Below are positions 40,825 through 49,987 of a DNA stretch of 64,000 bases, one piece after another. The translations under genes were made by a program, and so were the position numbers. This DNA is from Halorubellus litoreus (GTDB lineage Archaea > Halobacteriota > Halobacteria > Halobacteriales > Natrialbaceae), in NCBI RefSeq assembly GCF_037081675.1, contig NZ_JAZAQL010000003.1, forward strand, positions 62,001 through 126,000. The letters run 5' to 3'. The notes beneath the pieces are model-generated. The model worked only from the letters and a program-made list of their open reading frames with translations, searched no databases and was not told the origin of the DNA. Numbering within the stretch: position 1 is the first letter of the stretch; each line of letters begins with the position of its first letter.

Positions 40825-42159
40825 TCAGCGTTCGACGACGCGCATCGGCATCCCGTCCTTCGGGTGCGCGGTCAGCGACGGCAGCAACTCCAGCCCGTCG
40901 CCGTCGTACGCGAGTTCGTAGTCCTGGACGACTCGTGCAAGGATGAGCTGCGCCTCCAGCATCGCGAGGTGCTTGCCGATGCAGTGCCGGGGGCCGCCGC
41001 CGAACGGGAAGTACGCGAACCGCGGCCGGTCCTCGCTGCGCGCCGCCGAGAACCGCTCTGGGTCGAACGCGTCGGGCGACTCCCAGTAGCGCGCGGACCT
41101 GTGCACCGCGTACTGCGGGAGCATGATGGCGACGTCCTCCGGGACCTCGTACCCGCACAGCTCCACGCGCTCGGTCGGCGCGCGGAACATCGTGAACACC
41201 GGCGGGTAGAGCCGCATCGCCTCCTGAATCGCCCACTCGACGAACTCGAACTCGCGGACGTGCGCCATCCCCGGGTCGTCGTCGCCGACGACGTCGTCGA
41301 CCTCCGTGCGAACGCGCTCGGCCGCCTCCGGGTGCTCCGAGAGGAGGTACATCGTGTACGTGAGCGTCAACGCGGTCGTGTCGTGGCCCGCGAGCAGCAT
41401 CGTCATCAGTTCGTCGCGCAACTGCTCGCTCGACTGCTCGCCGCGGTCCTGCGCGCGCCGCAAGACGGACAGGAAGTCCATCGGGCCGTCCTCGTCGGTT
41501 CCCTCCGTCCCCTTCCGGGCCGCCAGCACGTCGTCGAGGACGCCGTCGAGCGTCGCGACCGCGCGCTCGTACTCCGCGTCGTCCGGTGCCGGCACCCACG
41601 ACGGCATCGCGAACCGGAGCGGGTCCGGCTCGAACCGTCGGCCGAGCGGCACCATCTGCTCGCGGATCGTCTCGACGGTCGCGTCGTCGACGCGAACGCC
41701 CATCATGAGGTCGAGGATGACGTCGAGCGTCACCCGAGTCATCTCCGCCTCCACGTCCACCCGGTCGCCGTCCGACCAGTCCGCGACCATGTCGTCGGCG
41801 TGCTCGGTGATGCGGCCCGCCATCCCGGACAGTCGGTCGAACGCGAACGCCGGACTGGCGAGCTGGCGTTGCTCGCGCCACGTCTCCCCCTCGCTCAACA
41901 GGAGGCCGTCGCCGAGCAGGTCGCCGAGCGCGTCGTCCTGGAAGTCCGGCTTCCGGAACCGGTCGGCCTCGGAGACGAGCACGCGCTCGATCGCCATCGG
42001 GTCCGTCACCATGTACGTCTCCATCGGGCCCATGTCGAACGCGGCGATCCCGCGATAGCTCTCTTCGAGCGCCGTCACGAACGCGAACGGGTCGTTCGCG
42101 TACCGACGCGCGTCCCCGAAGAGCGGTTCGCCACGCGGACCGGGCGGTGTGCTAGCCAT
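40825..42159 (-). CDS. Cytochrome P450
   Basis: A 444-residue soluble P450 monooxygenase. The I-helix oxygen-binding motif is AGHDTT, the K-helix ExxR is seen as EAMR, and the haem-ligand loop is FPFGGGPRHCIG with Cys393 as thiolate ligand. There is no N-terminal membrane anchor, as is usual for archaeal and bacterial P450s. Haloarchaeal members of this family are generally of unknown substrate (fatty acids and terpenoids have been proposed for relatives). No ferredoxin or reductase gene is next to it. The propeller and flavin oxidoreductase genes that follow on the same strand are separate units. Confidence 0.95.
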   Translation of the reverse strand: MASTPPGPRGEPLFGDARRYANDPFAFVTALEESYRGIAAFDMGPMETYMVTDPMAIERVLVSEADRFRKPDFQDDALGDLLGDGLLLSEGETWREQRQLASPAFAFDRLSGMAGRITEHADDMVADWSDGDRVDVEAEMTRVTLDVILDLMMGVRVDDATVETIREQMVPLGRRFEPDPLRFAMPSWVPAPDDAEYERAVATLDGVLDDVLAARKGTEGTDEDGPMDFLSVLRRAQDRGEQSSEQLRDELMTMLLAGHDTTALTLTYTMYLLSEHPEAAERVRTEVDDVVGDDDPGMAHVREFEFVEWAIQEAMRLYPPVFTMFRAPTERVELCGYEVPEDVAIMLPQYAVHRSARYWESPDAFDPERFSAARSEDRPRFAYFPFGGGPRHCIGKHLAMLEAQLILARVVQDYELAYDGDGLELLPSLTAHPKDGMPMRVVER

Positions 42160-42242
42160 ACTCGATGGTCAGGACTCGACGGACAAGTACCACTCGGCGC
42201 TGCGCCCCTGCTCGACGCCGTCGGTCGCTGTCGCGCGGAGCG

Positions 42243-43391
42243 TCAGGAGCGCTCGAACGCCCAGAGCGTGCCGTCGTCGGCGTGCGCGTACCCGGTCTGG
42301 CCGTCGGTCGCGACGCGGACGTCGTCCCCGCCCAGCGACGCACGCCAGAGTTCGGGGTCGTCCCAGCCGACGTCGTACCCGACGACTGTGCCGTCGCCGG
42401 TCGCGACGACGAACCGGTCGTGCGCGCTCGCCGTCCGCGCTGGTGCGTCAGCGAGTTCGATCGTCCGGTCGACGCCGCCGTCCACCGGGTCGACGACGCG
42501 AACCGAGCCCGTGCCATCGTCGGCGCTCGGCCCGGTTCGCGACGCGACCACCAGCGACTGGTTCTGCGCGTGGAAACCGACGACGGTGCCGGCGCTCCCG
42601 TACTCCCGTCGCCACGCGCGCTGGACGCGGCCGCCGCTGTCATCGCTCTCGCGTTCCAGTGCCACCACCTGCTGGGCCTCGCTGCTCCCGACGTACACGC
42701 GGTCGTTCCAGAGGTACGGACCAGCCGCCGACGTCTCCCAGTCCGCAAGGGCGTGCTCCCACGCGGTCGTGCCGTCGCTCGGCGCGAGCGCGAGCACGCG
42801 GTCCGCGTCCGCGAACACGACCGCGTCGTCGGTCGCGGCGAGCTGGTCGTCGGGCGCGGCCAGGACCGAGAAGTCCGCGCCGGCGCGCTCCTCGACCTCC
42901 CAGCGGATAGAGCCGTCGGCGGCGTCGATGGCGGCGAGCGTCCCGTTCGCCGCGTACACGGTGTCACCGGTGGTGGCGAGCGCGGACGCGAGGTTCCGGA
43001 CGTCGGCGGTCCACTCGCGCTCGCCGTTCTCGGCCGCGAACGAGACGACGCGACCGGCGTCGCCGCCGGTCTTCACGCCGGCGTAGACGTGGTCGCCGTC
43101 GGCGGCGAGCCCGGTCGGGCGGCCCACGTTCGCGCTCCAGCGCTCCTCGCCGGTGTCCGCGTCGAACCCCGCGATGCGACCACCGGCACCGTCCTCGCGG
43201 TGGCCGAGCGTCGCGACGACGCCCGACGCGACGACCGGAGACGCCCGACCGACGCCGGCGGTCGTCGACGCTCGCCACGCCGCCGCCTCCGGGCCGCCGT
43301 CGCCGAACCCGAGACAGCCAGAGAGCCCGCTCACCGTCCCGGCCGCGACGGCAGGCGCGGCCGCTCGCAGGACCGCACGTCTGGAGGGCAT
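42243..43391 (-). CDS. Secreted PQQ-type beta-propeller lipoprotein (382 aa)
   Basis: The N-terminus is a Tat/lipobox signal (SRRAVLRAAAPAVAAG...LSGC). One propeller of about eight blades follows with PQQ-like repeats (GFDADTGEERWSA, AIDAADGSIRWEV, ALAPSDGTTAWEH). No catalytic or haem motif was found, so an enzyme role is unlikely. The AAGACACTT promoter element lies upstream. It is a more distant relative of the tandem pair at 46326-48767 and of the 800-residue protein at 29891. Confidence 0.9.
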   Translation of the reverse strand: MPSRRAVLRAAAPAVAAGTVSGLSGCLGFGDGGPEAAAWRASTTAGVGRASPVVASGVVATLGHREDGAGGRIAGFDADTGEERWSANVGRPTGLAADGDHVYAGVKTGGDAGRVVSFAAENGEREWTADVRNLASALATTGDTVYAANGTLAAIDAADGSIRWEVEERAGADFSVLAAPDDQLAATDDAVVFADADRVLALAPSDGTTAWEHALADWETSAAGPYLWNDRVYVGSSEAQQVVALERESDDSGGRVQRAWRREYGSAGTVVGFHAQNQSLVVASRTGPSADDGTGSVRVVDPVDGGVDRTIELADAPARTASAHDRFVVATGDGTVVGYDVGWDDPELWRASLGGDDVRVATDGQTGYAHADDGTLWAFERS

Positions 43392-43416
43392 ACTCGCCGC
43401 TGCGAACGGCCGCGTG

Positions 43417-43425
43417 AAGTGTCTT
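43417..43425 (-). promoter_or_regulatory. Shared propeller-gene promoter element, copy A
   Basis: AAGTGTCTT (AAGACACTT on the coding strand) lies 26-34 bases before the ATG at 43391, exactly where a TATA box is expected. The identical 9-mer is at the same place before the propeller genes at 46326-47501 and 47586-48767. Confidence 0.5.
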
Positions 43426-43457
43426 CTGCAGTCCTGTGGGCGGTACCCGTGCTCGCG

Positions 43458-44483
43458 CTATCGCTCGTCGAGCCCGACGCCGTCCGCGAGGAGGCGATGC
43501 GAGCGCAGCGCGTCCTCGTGGTCAGGGATGGAGTGCTGTATCATGACCTCGTCGACGCCGACGCGGTCCGCGAGCTGTTCGAGGAGGCCAGCGAGCGTCT
43601 CCGGGTTCCCCGAGACCGCGCGCGGCCACTCGTCGTGGTCGAGCGTCGCGGGCGTCGGCTCGGGGACGCCACCGAGTTCCTCGATGGCGTCCTCGACGCT
43701 CGGCCGGCCCGTCGGCCGGCCCTGTTTGAGGCGCTCGTAGACGGCCTCGGCGACCGCCCGCAACCGGGCGGCTTCCTCGTCGGTCGGCGCACAGACCGCG
43801 TTCACCGCTATCATTCCGGTCGGCTGGTCGACGCCCATCGCGTACGGCGACGGCCGGAACGCTTCGCGGTACGCGTCGAACGCGTTCTCGGCGAACACCG
43901 GCCGGATGAACGCCGCGAAGCAGTACGGGAGCCCGAGTTCCCCCGCTATCTCGGCGCTCGACGGACTCGACCCGAGCACCCACGGCGTCGGCGGCCCCTC
44001 GCCCGACCGCGGAATGGTGACGTCGGCGTACTCGTGGTCGTCGGGGTAGGCGTCCGCGAGGTGGTTCGCGACCGCCTCGACGCGCGCCCGCTGGTCGCCG
44101 TCGGGGTCGTCGAGGTGGCGTTCGGTGCCGAGCGCGTGGTCGACCGCGGGGGACTCGTTCGCGCGACCGAGGCCGAGGTCGACGCGCCCAGGTGCCAGGC
44201 CGTCCAGTGCCGCGAACGACTCCGCGACCTTGAACGGACTGTAGTGGTTCAGGAGCACGGCGCCGGAACCGAGCCGTATCGACTCGGTCTCCGCCGCGAG
44301 GTGCCCCAGGAGCACCTCGGGCGTCGTCCCCGCGAGCGACTCGCGACTGTGATGCTCTGCCACCCAGAACCGCTCGTATCCGAGTCGTTCGGCCTGCTGT
44401 GCCGCCTCCACCGTGTTCGCGAACGCGTCCGACGCCGTCCCATCCTCCGGGACCGGCGACAGGTCGACGATAGAGAGGTCCAT
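43458..44483 (-). CDS. LLM-class (luciferase-like) flavin-dependent oxidoreductase
   Basis: A 341-residue TIM-barrel flavoprotein. Typical motifs are LGYERFWVAEHH, LGSGAVLLNHYSPFKVAESFAALDGLAPGRVDLGLGR and PTPWVLGSS. These match the MsnO8/YhbW branch of luciferase-like monooxygenases, which use reduced FMN or F420; the cofactor cannot be told from sequence alone. The ATG at 44483 starts directly at the first beta strand (MDLSIVDLSP). The gene is separated from the propeller gene by 66 bases. Its substrate is unknown. Confidence 0.92.
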   Translation of the reverse strand: MDLSIVDLSPVPEDGTASDAFANTVEAAQQAERLGYERFWVAEHHSRESLAGTTPEVLLGHLAAETESIRLGSGAVLLNHYSPFKVAESFAALDGLAPGRVDLGLGRANESPAVDHALGTERHLDDPDGDQRARVEAVANHLADAYPDDHEYADVTIPRSGEGPPTPWVLGSSPSSAEIAGELGLPYCFAAFIRPVFAENAFDAYREAFRPSPYAMGVDQPTGMIAVNAVCAPTDEEAARLRAVAEAVYERLKQGRPTGRPSVEDAIEELGGVPEPTPATLDHDEWPRAVSGNPETLAGLLEQLADRVGVDEVMIQHSIPDHEDALRSHRLLADGVGLDER

Positions 44484-44661
44484 GTCCGCGACTCGGCGAC
44501 GACGCGGGTTAACGATTCGGCATCCGGCGGTCACCGGCATCGTCCCGGGCCACTCGCAAGTTCCCCGCTCCACTCCCACGAACCGAAGATACTACCCCCG
44601 TCTTGAATGGCCGAACGACTGAGAGTGCGACTGAGCCGGATCGCGAACGAACGAAGCGTGC

Positions 44662-45459
44662 ATGCAGCAACCGTCCGCGACAGACGACCCGGAGATCGTC
44701 TACGAACGTCACGGCGACGGCCAGCCCGTCGTCCTGCTCCACGGTGGCATGGCGCCGCGCGAGTACTGGACGCCCGTCCTCCCGCACCTCGACCGATACC
44801 GCGCCGTGGTCCCACAGCGGCCCGGGTTCGGGACGTGCCGCGACGACCTCGCCGAGACGAGCAGCGACGAGGTCCTCCCCGGAGAGGTCGACTACGTTCA
44901 CGCCCTCCTCGACTCGCTCCCCGACGACGCCAACCCGGTCCTGTTCGGGCACTCCTTCGGCGCACTCACCGCGATCGAGGCCGCCACGGACCTCGACGTC
45001 GCCGCCGTCGTCGCGTACGAGCCCGCGGTCCTTCCCGCCGACTATCGCGAGGACGCCGACCTCGCCAGACGCATGGCCGACCTCGTCGACGCGGGCCAGC
45101 GCCGAGAGGCAGTCAAACGCTACGTCGAACAGGTCCTCCACCCCGACGGCGTCGACGACCTCGACGCGTGGCTCGCCGACTGGCCGGTGTGGCCGGAGTG
45201 CGTCGACCTCGCCGAGGAGGTCGTCCGCATGAACCGCGCCGTCGAGCGGTACGAGCTCCCCGAGCGTCTCGACGTCGACGCGCCCGTCCTCGTGTTGACG
45301 GGGACCGACGGCCCGGACTTCCTTCGCGAGAGCGCACGCTCGGTCCACGGCGCACTCCCGAGAAGTCGGTTCGTCGAACTCCACGGCGTCAGTCACTCCG
45401 GGCCGAGCGAAGCGCCGGAACGCGTCGTCGCCGCGGTCGACGCCTTCCTCCGCGAGTAG
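44662..45459 (+). CDS. Alpha/beta hydrolase
   Basis: A 265-residue alpha/beta-hydrolase fold enzyme. The oxyanion-hole strand is VVLLHGGM, the nucleophile elbow is GHSFG (Ser98), the acid is in LTGTDGP (Asp216) and the base in GVSHSG (His245), so the triad is complete. There is no signal peptide. The substrate (ester, lactone or other) cannot be assigned. The neighbouring bat-type regulator gene converges on it. Confidence 0.92.
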   Translation: MQQPSATDDPEIVYERHGDGQPVVLLHGGMAPREYWTPVLPHLDRYRAVVPQRPGFGTCRDDLAETSSDEVLPGEVDYVHALLDSLPDDANPVLFGHSFGALTAIEAATDLDVAAVVAYEPAVLPADYREDADLARRMADLVDAGQRREAVKRYVEQVLHPDGVDDLDAWLADWPVWPECVDLAEEVVRMNRAVERYELPERLDVDAPVLVLTGTDGPDFLRESARSVHGALPRSRFVELHGVSHSGPSEAPERVVAAVDAFLRE

Positions 45460-45511
45460 ACGACGCCGAAGCCGTCACTCCCTCCTCCACGAGTAGACGA
45501 CGCCGGGGCCG

Positions 45512-46198
45512 TCACTCGGGGAGTGGCGGCCACGTGGTCGCGACGACCGCCTCGATGAGTTCGGTCTCCGCGCGCCGCAGGCGCTCGGACGCCGAGGACG
45601 CGGCGACGTCGAGTTCGTCCGCGACGGCTTCGAGCGACGTCCGACGAGGAATCTCGAAGTACCCCATCTCGTAGGCGGTTCGGAGCGCCTCGCGTTGCCG
45701 GTCCGTGAGCCCGTCGCCCGCGGGTTCGGGGTCGCCGTCCTGCGTGAGGCGGTGCAGCCGGAAACCGGCGTTTCGCTGCCAGAACGTCCGGAACGCGTCG
45801 AACGCGTCCCGGTCCGCGAACCAGCCGGTCTGTCGCGACCCCGCCGCAGTGACGTCGATGCGTTCGACGATGGCGTCGGTCCGCGCGAGCGCCTCGAGGT
45901 CATCGAGGTCGTCGACCGCCGCCCCAAGTTGTTCTTCGAGACTGAATGCGGGCGTCACCTTGTACCGGCGCGTCTCCCCGGCTCGGCCGACGAGCGTCCA
46001 CGGGCCGACGTCGGGAGCGTCCGCGAGCGCATCCTCGACGTCGTCCGCACACCCGCCGGCGACCGTCGCGAGGAACGACGGCCGACGACCGTGGTTGAAC
46101 TGGAACTCCATCGTCACCGTCGCGTCCGGGACGGCCGCGGCGACGTCCACGAGCGGGAGGGCTTCGCAGGCGATCGAGAATTCGGCGACGAGTCCCAT
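45512..46198 (-). CDS. Bat-type helix-turn-helix regulator (HTH_10)
   Basis: A 228-residue regulator starting MGLVAEFSIACEALPLVD. The N-terminal domain (about 1-150) is the bat-type sensor, including a Cys at residue 11 and another in VAGGCADD. The C-terminal HTH_10 is LTDRQREALRTAYEMGYFEIPRRTSLEAVADELDVAASS. It converges with the alpha/beta hydrolase gene. No CGAA-N4-TTCG box was found at its promoter, so its target site differs from that of the regulator at 33608. The target genes are unknown. Confidence 0.88.
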   Translation of the reverse strand: MGLVAEFSIACEALPLVDVAAAVPDATVTMEFQFNHGRRPSFLATVAGGCADDVEDALADAPDVGPWTLVGRAGETRRYKVTPAFSLEEQLGAAVDDLDDLEALARTDAIVERIDVTAAGSRQTGWFADRDAFDAFRTFWQRNAGFRLHRLTQDGDPEPAGDGLTDRQREALRTAYEMGYFEIPRRTSLEAVADELDVAASSASERLRRAETELIEAVVATTWPPLPE

Positions 46199-46325
46199 AC
46201 CAGTCAGTCGTTCGCGTTCGGGTTTGTCGCCTGCGATTCGGAGCGAACGACGACTCCCGAGAGCAGCCCGAAGCTGTACGTCTCGGCCGCCCCGACGTTC
46301 GGTCCGGCGGCCCGCAACGACCCCG

Positions 46326-47501
46326 TTATTCGAGCACGACGAGTTCGGTGCGTCCGTCCTTACCTCCGAAGATCGGCACGAACAGCGCGCCGTCGGCGAC
46401 CGCGACCGACCCGGCCGAACGGCCGCCGAGGTCGTGCGTCCACCGGCGCGGGTCGATTCGGCTCCCGCCGCTCCCGACGCCACCGCCGAGCTTGTACGCC
46501 GTGACCGCGCCCTCACCGCCGACGTAGACGGTGTCACCCGCGGCGGCGGGTGCCGCTCCGTGGTCGCCCTCGAGCCGCCAGTCGCGCTCGCCGGTCCGGT
46601 CGTCCAGGCGCGTGATACCCGCCATGTCCGAACCGAAGACGCCGTCGCCAGCGACCGCGAACGCCCGATGGGCGACCGGGCCGTCCTCGGCGTGCCAGCG
46701 CGGCCGGCCGGCGTGCGCGCCGCCCTGCAGACGGAGGACGCCGCCGCCGAACGTGGCGACGTACGGGCCGTCCCCGTCGGCGAGCGAGAGCGCCGTCACC
46801 TTCCCCGGGACTCGCTTCCGCCAGAGCCCGCGCCCGTCGTATAGTCGATACACTTCGCCGCCTGCGGTACCAGCTATCGCGCCGTCGATGTGGTCGGCGA
46901 CGAGTCGGGTCACCGACCCGAACACCTGCGTCCGCCACTCGACAGTTCCGTCCAGGGTCAGGCGGTACACGTTCCCGGCATCGTCGCCGAGGTAGAAGCC
47001 GTCCCACTCGAGCATCGGTGCGACCGGCGCTTGCACGCGGTCGGCCGTTTCGACGCGCCAGCGCTCCGTTCCGTCGCTCGCGTCGAGCGCGAGCAGGCCC
47101 GGTTCGCCCGTGACGTACACCGTCCCGTCGTGGACCGCGGGCGACCGGAACCACTCGCTGCCCGCCTCGTCGGTCGAGAACCCCCAGCGCTGTGTTCCGT
47201 CCGTCGCGTCGAGCGCCAGCAGGCCCGCCATCGTCGGCAGGTAGACCGCGCCGTCTGCGACGACGGGCCGGTCCGTGGGCGTCGACGTCTCGACCGCGAA
47301 CCGTTCGCTCGGCGACGACCGGGGCGCCACCGCGTCCGGAGCGTAGCTCGACGCGAGGGCGCCGTGGTCGGGCATCGGCCAGTCCGTCTCGTCGTCGGTG
47401 CCGGGCGTCACACCGGTGGCGCGGCCGTCGCCGAGACAGCCCGCGGTCGCCGCCGCGAGGACCGCACCGGTCGTCGCGAGGAGGTCGCGTCTGGAGGGCA
47501 T
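46326..47501 (-). CDS. Secreted PQQ-type beta-propeller lipoprotein, tandem copy 2
   Basis: A 391-residue paralogue of the next gene. The Tat/lipobox start is SRRDLLATTGAVLAAATAGC. Propeller repeats include ALDATDGTQRWGF, ALDASDGTERWRV and RLDDRTGERDWRL. Long stretches of DNA are almost identical to the copy at 47586 (for example 46680-46755 with 47940-48015), showing recent duplication or gene conversion. The start is ATG 47501; an upstream GTG at 47525 would spoil the signal peptide. No catalytic motif was found. Confidence 0.9.
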   Translation of the reverse strand: MPSRRDLLATTGAVLAAATAGCLGDGRATGVTPGTDDETDWPMPDHGALASSYAPDAVAPRSSPSERFAVETSTPTDRPVVADGAVYLPTMAGLLALDATDGTQRWGFSTDEAGSEWFRSPAVHDGTVYVTGEPGLLALDASDGTERWRVETADRVQAPVAPMLEWDGFYLGDDAGNVYRLTLDGTVEWRTQVFGSVTRLVADHIDGAIAGTAGGEVYRLYDGRGLWRKRVPGKVTALSLADGDGPYVATFGGGVLRLQGGAHAGRPRWHAEDGPVAHRAFAVAGDGVFGSDMAGITRLDDRTGERDWRLEGDHGAAPAAAGDTVYVGGEGAVTAYKLGGGVGSGGSRIDPRRWTHDLGGRSAGSVAVADGALFVPIFGGKDGRTELVVLE

Positions 47502-47528
47502 CGTCGAGCACGTGCGGCCATCCACGTC

Positions 47529-47537
47529 AAGTGTCTT
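47529..47537 (-). promoter_or_regulatory. Shared propeller-gene promoter element, copy B
   Basis: AAGTGTCTT (AAGACACTT on the coding strand) lies 28-36 bases before the ATG at 47501, in a context (ACAAGACACTTG) nearly the same as copy C. Confidence 0.5.
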
Positions 47538-47585
47538 GTCCCTCGACGCCGGCCCGTCGCGTCGGTCCTCGGCGCTGCACCCGCC

Positions 47586-48767
47586 CTACTCCAGCGCGAC
47601 GAGTTCGGTTCGTCCGTCCTCGCGGCCCCAGACCGAGACGAACAGCGCACCGTCGGCGATCGCGATGAACTCGGCGTCCCGCTCGCCGAGGCCGTACCGC
47701 CATCGGCGCGGGTCGATGCGGCTCCCGCCGCTGCCGGCGCCGCCGCCGAGCTTGTACGCCGTGACTGCGCCCTCGCCGCCGACGTAGACGGTGTCGCCGG
47801 CCGCCGCGAGCGTGCTCGCGTAGTCACCGTCGAACCGCCAGTCCCGTTCGCCGGTCCGCCGTTCGAGTCGCGTAAGGTCACCAGCGTCCGCCCCGAAGAC
47901 GCCGTCGCCCGCGAGGACGAGCGCCCGGTCTACCCCCGGGCCGTCCTCGGCGTGCCAGCGCGGCCGGCCGGCGTGCGCGCCGTCCTGGAGGCGGAGGACG
48001 CCGCCGCCGAACGTCCCGACGTACGGGCCGCCACCGTCACCCACGGCGAGTGCCGTGACCTTCCCCGGCACGCGCTTGCGCCAGATGCCGCGGCCGTCGT
48101 AGAGGCGGTACACCTCGCCGCCGACGGTGCCGACGTACGTCCCGCCGAACGCGACGGTGACGATCCGCGAGACCGGCCCGAACACCTCGGCGCGCCACTC
48201 GACGTCGCCGTCCGGAGTCACGCGATACACGTTCCCGCGTTCGTCCCCGACGAACAGCGCGTCCCAGTCCCGAGTCACCGCAACCGGCGCCTGCACGTCA
48301 CCTGGGGTCTCCACGCGCCACCGCTCGCTGCCGTCGGCGGCGTCGAGCGCGACGAGCCCCGGCCCGCCCGCCGCGTACACCGTCCCGTCGCGTACTGCAG
48401 GTGACCGGACCGGCAGGCTCGACTCCTCGCCGCCGCCGTACCGCCAGCGCTCGGTGCCGTCCGTGGCGTCGAACGCGACCAGTTCCTTCTGCGTCGGCAG
48501 GTACGCCGTCCCGTCGGCGACGACCGGTCGGTCGTACGGGAGTCGCGTCTCGACCGCGAACCGCTCGCTCGGACGCGACCGCGGTGCCGCCGCGTCCGAT
48601 GCGTACGCGGTCCCGTTCGAGTCGTAGTCCGGCATCGGCCACTCGGTGTTCTCGTCGGTCCCGGGCGTCACGTGCGACCCCGAGCCGTCGACGTCGTCGA
48701 GACAGCCCGCGGTCGTCGCCGCGAGAACTGCACCGCTCGCCGCGAGGAGGTCGCGTCTGGAGGGCAT
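47586..48767 (-). CDS. Secreted PQQ-type beta-propeller lipoprotein, tandem copy 1
   Basis: A 393-residue protein with a Tat/lipobox signal (SRRDLLAASGAVLAATTAGC) and one propeller (repeats such as AFDATDGTERWRY, ALDAADGSERWRV, RLERRTGERDWRF). It is the tandem partner of the gene at 46326, from which it is separated by 84 bases; both end in the sequence DGRTELVxLE. Differences are concentrated on loops, as expected for duplicated binding proteins diverging in specificity. The ligand is unknown. Confidence 0.9.
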   Translation of the reverse strand: MPSRRDLLAASGAVLAATTAGCLDDVDGSGSHVTPGTDENTEWPMPDYDSNGTAYASDAAAPRSRPSERFAVETRLPYDRPVVADGTAYLPTQKELVAFDATDGTERWRYGGGEESSLPVRSPAVRDGTVYAAGGPGLVALDAADGSERWRVETPGDVQAPVAVTRDWDALFVGDERGNVYRVTPDGDVEWRAEVFGPVSRIVTVAFGGTYVGTVGGEVYRLYDGRGIWRKRVPGKVTALAVGDGGGPYVGTFGGGVLRLQDGAHAGRPRWHAEDGPGVDRALVLAGDGVFGADAGDLTRLERRTGERDWRFDGDYASTLAAAGDTVYVGGEGAVTAYKLGGGAGSGGSRIDPRRWRYGLGERDAEFIAIADGALFVSVWGREDGRTELVALE

Positions 48768-48793
48768 CGCTGGCAGGGTCGCCCGCCCGGTAC

Positions 48794-48802
48794 AAGTGTC
48801 TT
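48794..48802 (-). promoter_or_regulatory. Shared propeller-gene promoter element, copy C
   Basis: AAGTGTCTT (AAGACACTT on the coding strand) lies 27-35 bases before the ATG at 48767. Confidence 0.5.
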
Positions 48803-49987
48803 GTTCTTGGCAGCTCGACGCAGGGGGCGGTGTCCGAAACCTGGACCGTCATCCCCCCACTGACGGCGGTGGAGTGGAGAACGACGCCATCGCGCGGTAG
48901 TATCACTTGGAACACCAATGCGGCGAGCGAGGTCGCTGGCTCACATCCGGCGTCGAGCGTCTGGCATCCGGACTGCTGGACGCGCGAGGTGACCGTAGCG
49001 GCCGACGGTTGGACGTTCGGGGACGACCTCCACCGACTTTACGGGCCGCCACTCACGGACGCCAGCCGGGAACTCGTCTCGGGGTCGACACTGGCTCCGG
49101 CATCCGCAGCTGCGGGAATCCAAACGCCCGCAAAACCACGAATTCAGTCACTATACTATTCTTAGAGGTATCCTAATTTAATATATTAGTTATAATTCGC
49201 TGCGTGCAGGGCGTGGACGGTCGGCCGTGATTGTCGGGAGTCCAGTGGACTCGGTGCCCGATGCTGTTCGTGTCGTCGTGGAACACAGTGAGGGAAGCGT
49301 TTCGAAGCGCGTGACCGCCGCCATTTGGACGCCGAGCTACTCCGGGGTCGGCTTCGCGCGTGACGAAGCAGTTTCGAGTGCGGTTCGCTGCTCTGGTCGC
49401 CGATCATCTCCGTATGCAGACCGGTGATCGCGGTTCGGGTTCGATGACGAACGCAGTCGGCGTTGCGAGACGGAGCGTGGACGAAGAGCGACGAAGCCGA
49501 CACCGGGTTCGCGTTCTGCGGTCCCATGGGGGCCCTACGCAGACCCGGTGGAACCTGCTGCCCTCGCTGGAGCGCGGCACTCCCGGAACCAGCGACCGTC
49601 TCGACCATCGAGAGCGGGCACCGAAGCACCCATCCGCATAGTTGTCAAATTTAGAGGTTATGAAGTATTTTGAGCGTTATGCGACGCGGTCGTGACAGAC
49701 CCGGGACGACGAGAGGCTGGCGGAGTCAGTGAGCGTGGAGCGTCCACGGCCCGTGGAACGGCCGACGGAGCCGAGAGGGGTGGCCGCGTACCACGGGCGC
49801 CCACGACACGTCGTTGGCGGTGTCCGCTGACGGTCAGTGGAGAGTCGACGGCCGATACGGGGCGGGCGTCGGACCGGTTCGAAAGGAGCCGGAATATCGT
49901 GTTACAGCCATATTGTTGTATCACACAGCGTGAGTGCGCGGTCCGCCCGGCACTGCCACGGGACGTCCCATCCCGGTCAGTGAGGAA
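48803..49987. other. Gene-poor stretch of about 1.2 kb
   Basis: No intact gene was found. Around 48930-49090 on the plus strand a frame reads VWHPDCWTREVTVAADGW, which looks protein-like and may be a decayed remnant, but it has no credible start or length. Two AT-rich islands stand out: 49141-49200, with CTAAT (49173-49177) and ATTAG (49185-49189) as inverted arms, and about 49645-49680. The word TTGTATCACAC at 49916-49926 resembles one upstream of the following IclR gene. The stretch has the look of degenerate or foreign DNA at the border of the catabolic cluster. Confidence 0.45.

Noticed and set aside
39871..43086. 1071-codon open frame on the plus strand across the Usp, P450 and propeller genes
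   Set aside because: It runs through three well-supported genes on other frames or the other strand and its translation is almost pure Arg/His/Pro/Ala, so it is a shadow.
49186..49629. 147-codon minus-strand frame
   Set aside because: Basic, low-complexity translation with no family features and no promoter; not accepted as a gene.
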